A DNA stretch of 64,000 nt from Halisarca cf. caerulea (taxonomy: Eukaryota > Porifera > Demospongiae > Chondrillida > Halisarcidae). Both the position numbers and the translations under genes were made by a program. The notes beneath the pieces were generated by a model, which was not told the DNA's origin, searched no databases, and worked only from the letters and a program-made list of their open reading frames with translations. The stretch spans positions 15,001 through 79,000 of the forward strand of contig CAUJGJ010000440.1 of the NCBI GenBank assembly GCA_963170055.1, written 5' to 3'. Shown here one piece after another: positions 59,801 through 64,000 of this stretch (its first letter is position 1; each line of letters opens with the position of its first letter).

Positions 59801-62800
59801 CACTAGCACCATGTACATTCCCAGTGGACACACATGAAGTTTCTGAAGTGCTGTGGGCGTATTTGTGTAGTGTTGGATATGCTGGTGCTAATACCAATAT
59901 TTCACACTACCACCACGCACATTCCCAGTGGAAACACATGAAGTTTCTAAACTGCTGTGGGCGTATTTGTGTAGTGTTGGATATGCTTGTGCTAATACCA
60001 ATATTTGGCACTAGCACCACGCACATTCCAAGTGGACACTCATGAAGTTTGTGAAGTGCTGTGGGCGTATTTGTGTAGTGTTGGATATGCTTGTGCTAAT
60101 ACCAATATTTGGCACTACCACCACGCACATTCCCAGGGGAAACACATGAAGTTTCTTAACTACTGTGGGCGTATTTGTGTAATGTTGGATATGCTGGTGC
60201 TAATACCAATATTTGGCACTAGCACCACGCACATTCCCAGTGGACACACATGACCTTTCTAAAATTCTGTGGGCGTATTTTTGTAGTGTTGGATATGCTG
60301 GTGCTAATACTAATATTTGGCACTAGCACCACGCACATTCCCAGTGGACACACATGAAGTTTCTTAACTACTGTGGGCGTATTTGTGTAGTGTTGGATAT
60401 GCTGGTGCTAATACCAATATTTGGCACTAGCACCACGCACATTCCCAGTGGAAACACATGAAGTTTGTGAAGTGCTGTGGGCGTAATTGTGTAGTGTTGG
60501 ATATGCTTGTGCTAATACCGATATTTCACACTACCACCACGCACATTCCCAGTGGACACACATGAGGTTTCTTAAGAGCTGTAGGCGTATTCGTGTATTG
60601 TTGGACATGCAGGTGCTAATACCAATATTTGACACTAGCACAACGCACATTCCCAGTGGACACACATGAAGTTTCTAAACTGCTGTGGGTGTATTTGTGT
60701 AGTGTTGGATATGCTGGTGCTAATACCAATATTTGGCACTAGCACCACGCACATTCCCAGTGGACACACATGAAGTTTCTGAAGTGCTGTGGGCATATTT
60801 GTGTAGTGTTGGATATGCTGGTACTAATACCGATATTTCACACTACCAACACGCACATACCCAGTGGAAACACATGAAGTTTCTGAAGTGCTGTGGGCGT
60901 ATTTGTGTAGTGTTGGATTAGCTGGTGCTAATACCGATATTTCACAATACCACCACGCACATTCCCAGTGGACACACATAAGGTTTCTTAAGAGCTGTGG
61001 GCGTATTCGTGTATTGTTGGATATGCTGGTACTAATACCAATATTTGGCACTAGCACCACGCACATTCCCAGTGGACACACATGAAGTTTGTGAAGTGCT
61101 GTGGGCGTATTTATGTAGTGTTGGATATGCTGGTGCTAATACCAATATTTGGCACTAGCACCATGCACATTCCCAGTGGACACACATGAAGTTTCTAAAC
61201 TGCTGCGGGCGTATTTGTGTAGTGTTGGATATGCTGGTGCTAATACCGATATTTCACACTACCACCACGCACATACCCAGTGAAAACACATGAAGTTTCT
61301 GAAGTGCTGTGGGCGTATTTGTGTAGTGTTGGATTAGCTGGTGCTAATACCGATATTTCACACTACCACCACGCACATTCCCAGTGGACACACATGAGGT
61401 TTCTTAAGAGCTGTAGGCGTATTCGTGTAGTGTTTGATATGCTGGTGCTAATACCAATATTTGGCACTACCACCACGCACATTCCCAGTGGAAACACATG
61501 AAGTTTGTGAAGTGCTGTGGGCGTAAATGTGTAGTGTTGGATATGCTTGTGCTAATACCGATATTTCACACTACCACCACGACACATTCCCAGTGGACAC
61601 ACATGAGGTTTCTTAAGAGCTGTAGGCGTATTCGTGTATTGTTGGATATGCAGGTGCTAATACCAATATTTGACACTAGCACAACGCACATTCCCAGTGG
61701 ACACACATGAAGTTTCTAAACTGCTGTGGGCGTATTTGTGTAGTGTTGGATATGCTGGTGCTAATACCAATATTTGGCACTAGCACCACGCACATTCCCA
61801 GTGGAAACACATGAAGTTTGTGAAGTGCTGTGGGCGTATTTGTGTAGTGTTGGATATGCTGGTGCTAATACCAATATTTGGCACTAGCACCACACATATT
61901 CCCAGTGGACACACATGAAGTTTGTGAAGTGCTGTGGGCGTATTTGTGTAGTGTTGGATATGCTTGTGCTAATACCAATATTTGGCACTAGCACCACGCA
62001 CATTCCAAGTAGACACACATGAAGTTCCTGAAGTACTGTGGGCGTATTTGTGTAGTGTTGGATATGCTGGTGCTAATACCAATATTTGGCACTAGCACCA
62101 CGCACATTCCCAGTGGACACACATGAAGTTTCTGAAATGCTGTGGGCGTATTTGTGTAGTGTTGGATATGCTGGTGCTAATACCAATATTTGGCACTAGC
62201 ACCACGCAAATTCCCAGTGTAAACACATGACCTTTCTGAAGTGCTGTTGACGTATTTGTGTAGAGTTGGATATGCTGGTGTTAATACCAATATTTGGCAC
62301 TAGCACCACACACATTCCCAGTGGACACACATGAAGTTTCTGAAGTGCAGTGGGCATATTTGTGTAGTGTTGGATATGCTGGTGCTAATACCAATATTTG
62401 GCACTAGCACCACGCACATTCCCAGTGCACACACATGAAGTTTCTGAAGTGCTGTGGGCGTATTTGTGTAGTGTTGGATATGCTGGTGCTAATACCAATA
62501 TTTGGCACTAGCACCACGCACATTCCCAGTGGACACACATGACCTTTCTGAAGTGCTGTGGGCGTATTTGTGTAGTGTTGGATATGCTGGTGCTAATACC
62601 AATATTTGGCACTAGCACCACGCACATTCCCAGTGGACACACATGACCTTTTTAAAGTGCTGTGGGCGTATTTGTGTAGTGTTGGATATGCTGGTGCTAA
62701 TACCAATATTTGGCACTAGCACCACGCACATTCCCAGTGGACACACATGAACTTTCTCAACTACTGTGGGCGTATTTGTGTAGTGTTGTATATGATGGTG

Positions 62801-64000
62801 CTAACACCAATATTTGGCACTAGCACCACGCACATTCCCAGAGGACACACATGACCTTTCTGAAGTGCTGTGGGCGTATTTGTGTAGTGTTGGATATGCT
62901 GGTGCTAATACCAATATTTGGCACTAGCACCACGCACATTCCCAGTAGACACACATGACCTTTCTTAAGTGCTGTGGGTGTATTTGTGTAGTGTTGGATA
63001 TGCTGGTGCTAATACCAATATTTAGCACTAGCACCATGCACATTCCCAGTGGACACACATGACCTTTCTGAAGTGCTGTGGGCGTATTTGTGTAGTGTTG
63101 GATATGCTGGTGCTAATACCAATATTTGGCACTAGCACCACGCACATTCCCAGTGGACACACATGAAGTTTCTTAACTACTGTGGGCGTATTTGTGTAAT
63201 GTTGGATATGCTGGTGCTAATACCAACATTTGGCACTAGCACCACGCACATTCCCAGTGGACACACATGACCTTTCTGAAGTGCTGTGGGCGTATTTGTG
63301 TAGTGTTGGATATGCTGGTGCTAATACCAATATTTGGCACTAGCACCACGCACATTCCCAGTGGACACACATGAAGTTTCTGAAGTGCTGTGGGCGTATT
63401 TGTGTAGTGTTGGATATGCTGGTGCTAATACCAATATTTGGCACTAGCACCACGCAAATTCCCAGTGGAAACACATGACCTTTCTGAAGTGCTGTTGACG
63501 TATTTGTGTAGAGTTGGATATGCTGGTGTTAATACCAATATTTGGCACTAGCACCACACACATTCCCAGTGGACACACATGAAGTTTTTTCACTGCAGTG
63601 GGTGCATTTGTGTAGAGTTGGATATGCTGGTGCTAAAACTAATATTTGGCACTAGCACCACACACATTCCCAGTGGACACACATGAAGTTTCTGAAGTGC
63701 TGTGGGCGTATTCGTGTAGTGTTGGATATGCTGGTGCTAATACTAATATTTTGCACAAGCACCCCGCACATTCCCAGTGGACACACATGAAGTTTCTGAA
63801 GTACTGCGGGCGTATTCGTGTAGTGTAGAATATACAGGTTTTAATACCAATATTTGGCAATAGCACACCGCACATTCCCAGTGGACACACATGAAGTTTC
63901 TGAAAAGCTGTGGGCGTATTTGTGTAGTGTTGGATATGCTGGTGCTAATACCAATATTTGGCACTAGCACCACGCACATTCCCAGTGGACACACATGAAG
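44813..64000. repeat. 104-bp satellite array with higher-order repeats, continues past window
   Basis: About 184 monomers of 104 bp (TGCTGGTGCTAATACCAATA, TTTGGCACTAGCACCACGCA, CATTCCCAGTGGACACACAT, GAAGTTTCTGAAGTGCTGTG, GGCGTATTTGTGTAGTGTTG, GATA). Each carries a dyad, TGGTGCTA and TAGCACCA around CCAATATTTGG. Variant monomers recur at fixed spacings of 1248, 2081 and 3536 bp, so larger blocks were copied. No other sequence interrupts it. The short ORFs at 104- and 208-bp periods are artefacts. Confidence 0.97.

Noticed and set aside
45157..63994. Many 60-117 codon ORFs such as those starting MALAPRTFP
   Set aside because: 104-bp satellite read over two monomers; they recur at 208-bp and HOR spacings with no independent coding signal.

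Overview
The window is animal nuclear DNA. It holds intron-rich genes with many introns of about 50-120 nt, and the families are animal ones: Deltex, paxillin, a CDC42SE/SPEC small effector, AP4B1, TMED2, NAA25, RWDD4 and TAMM41. Small introns, tight head-to-head genes and very heavy minisatellite content would fit an early-branching animal such as a sponge. That placement is inference; no species can be named from the sequence alone.

The left 31 kb is gene-dense. In order: NAA25 (-, C-terminus off the left edge), RWDD4 (+), Deltex (-), paxillin (+), TAMM41 (-), AP4B1 (-), TMED2 (+). I assembled exon models by hand from splice signals, phase and family resemblance. For the six complete genes the summed exon lengths are multiples of three with no internal stop (RWDD4 168, Deltex 581, paxillin 543, TAMM41 312, AP4B1 800, TMED2 212 residues). 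Three pairs are head to head (start-to-start gaps of 47, 285 and 36 bp) and two are tail to tail (153 and 64 bp). Functions are diverse housekeeping and signalling roles: N-terminal acetylation, Notch/ubiquitin, focal adhesion, mitochondrial CDP-DAG synthesis, AP-4 sorting and COPI/COPII cargo. They do not form one pathway.

Almost every long intron holds its own minisatellite with a private 19-31 bp unit. AP4B1 intron 9 also carries a 2.76-kb pogo/CENP-B-class DNA transposon with near-perfect 25-bp TIRs and TA target-site duplications. It encodes a frameshifted DDE transposase with an N-terminal SIM-like plus PIP-box-like pair, and a convergent HIRAN-like ORF. This is the most interesting unit in the window.

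From 30.5 to 40 kb lie an enolase pseudogene fragment, a CDC42SE-like gene split by repeats, a hAT-like MITE, three TIR elements with G/C-run ends, a nested GC-rich duplication with a CCAAT/TATA-like promoter, and a CCCH zinc-finger gene fragment. From 40.5 kb to the end the sequence is satellite: a 63-bp array (40.5-44.8 kb), then a 104-bp array (44.8 kb to beyond 64 kb, about 184 monomers) with nested higher-order repeats and a dyad in each monomer.
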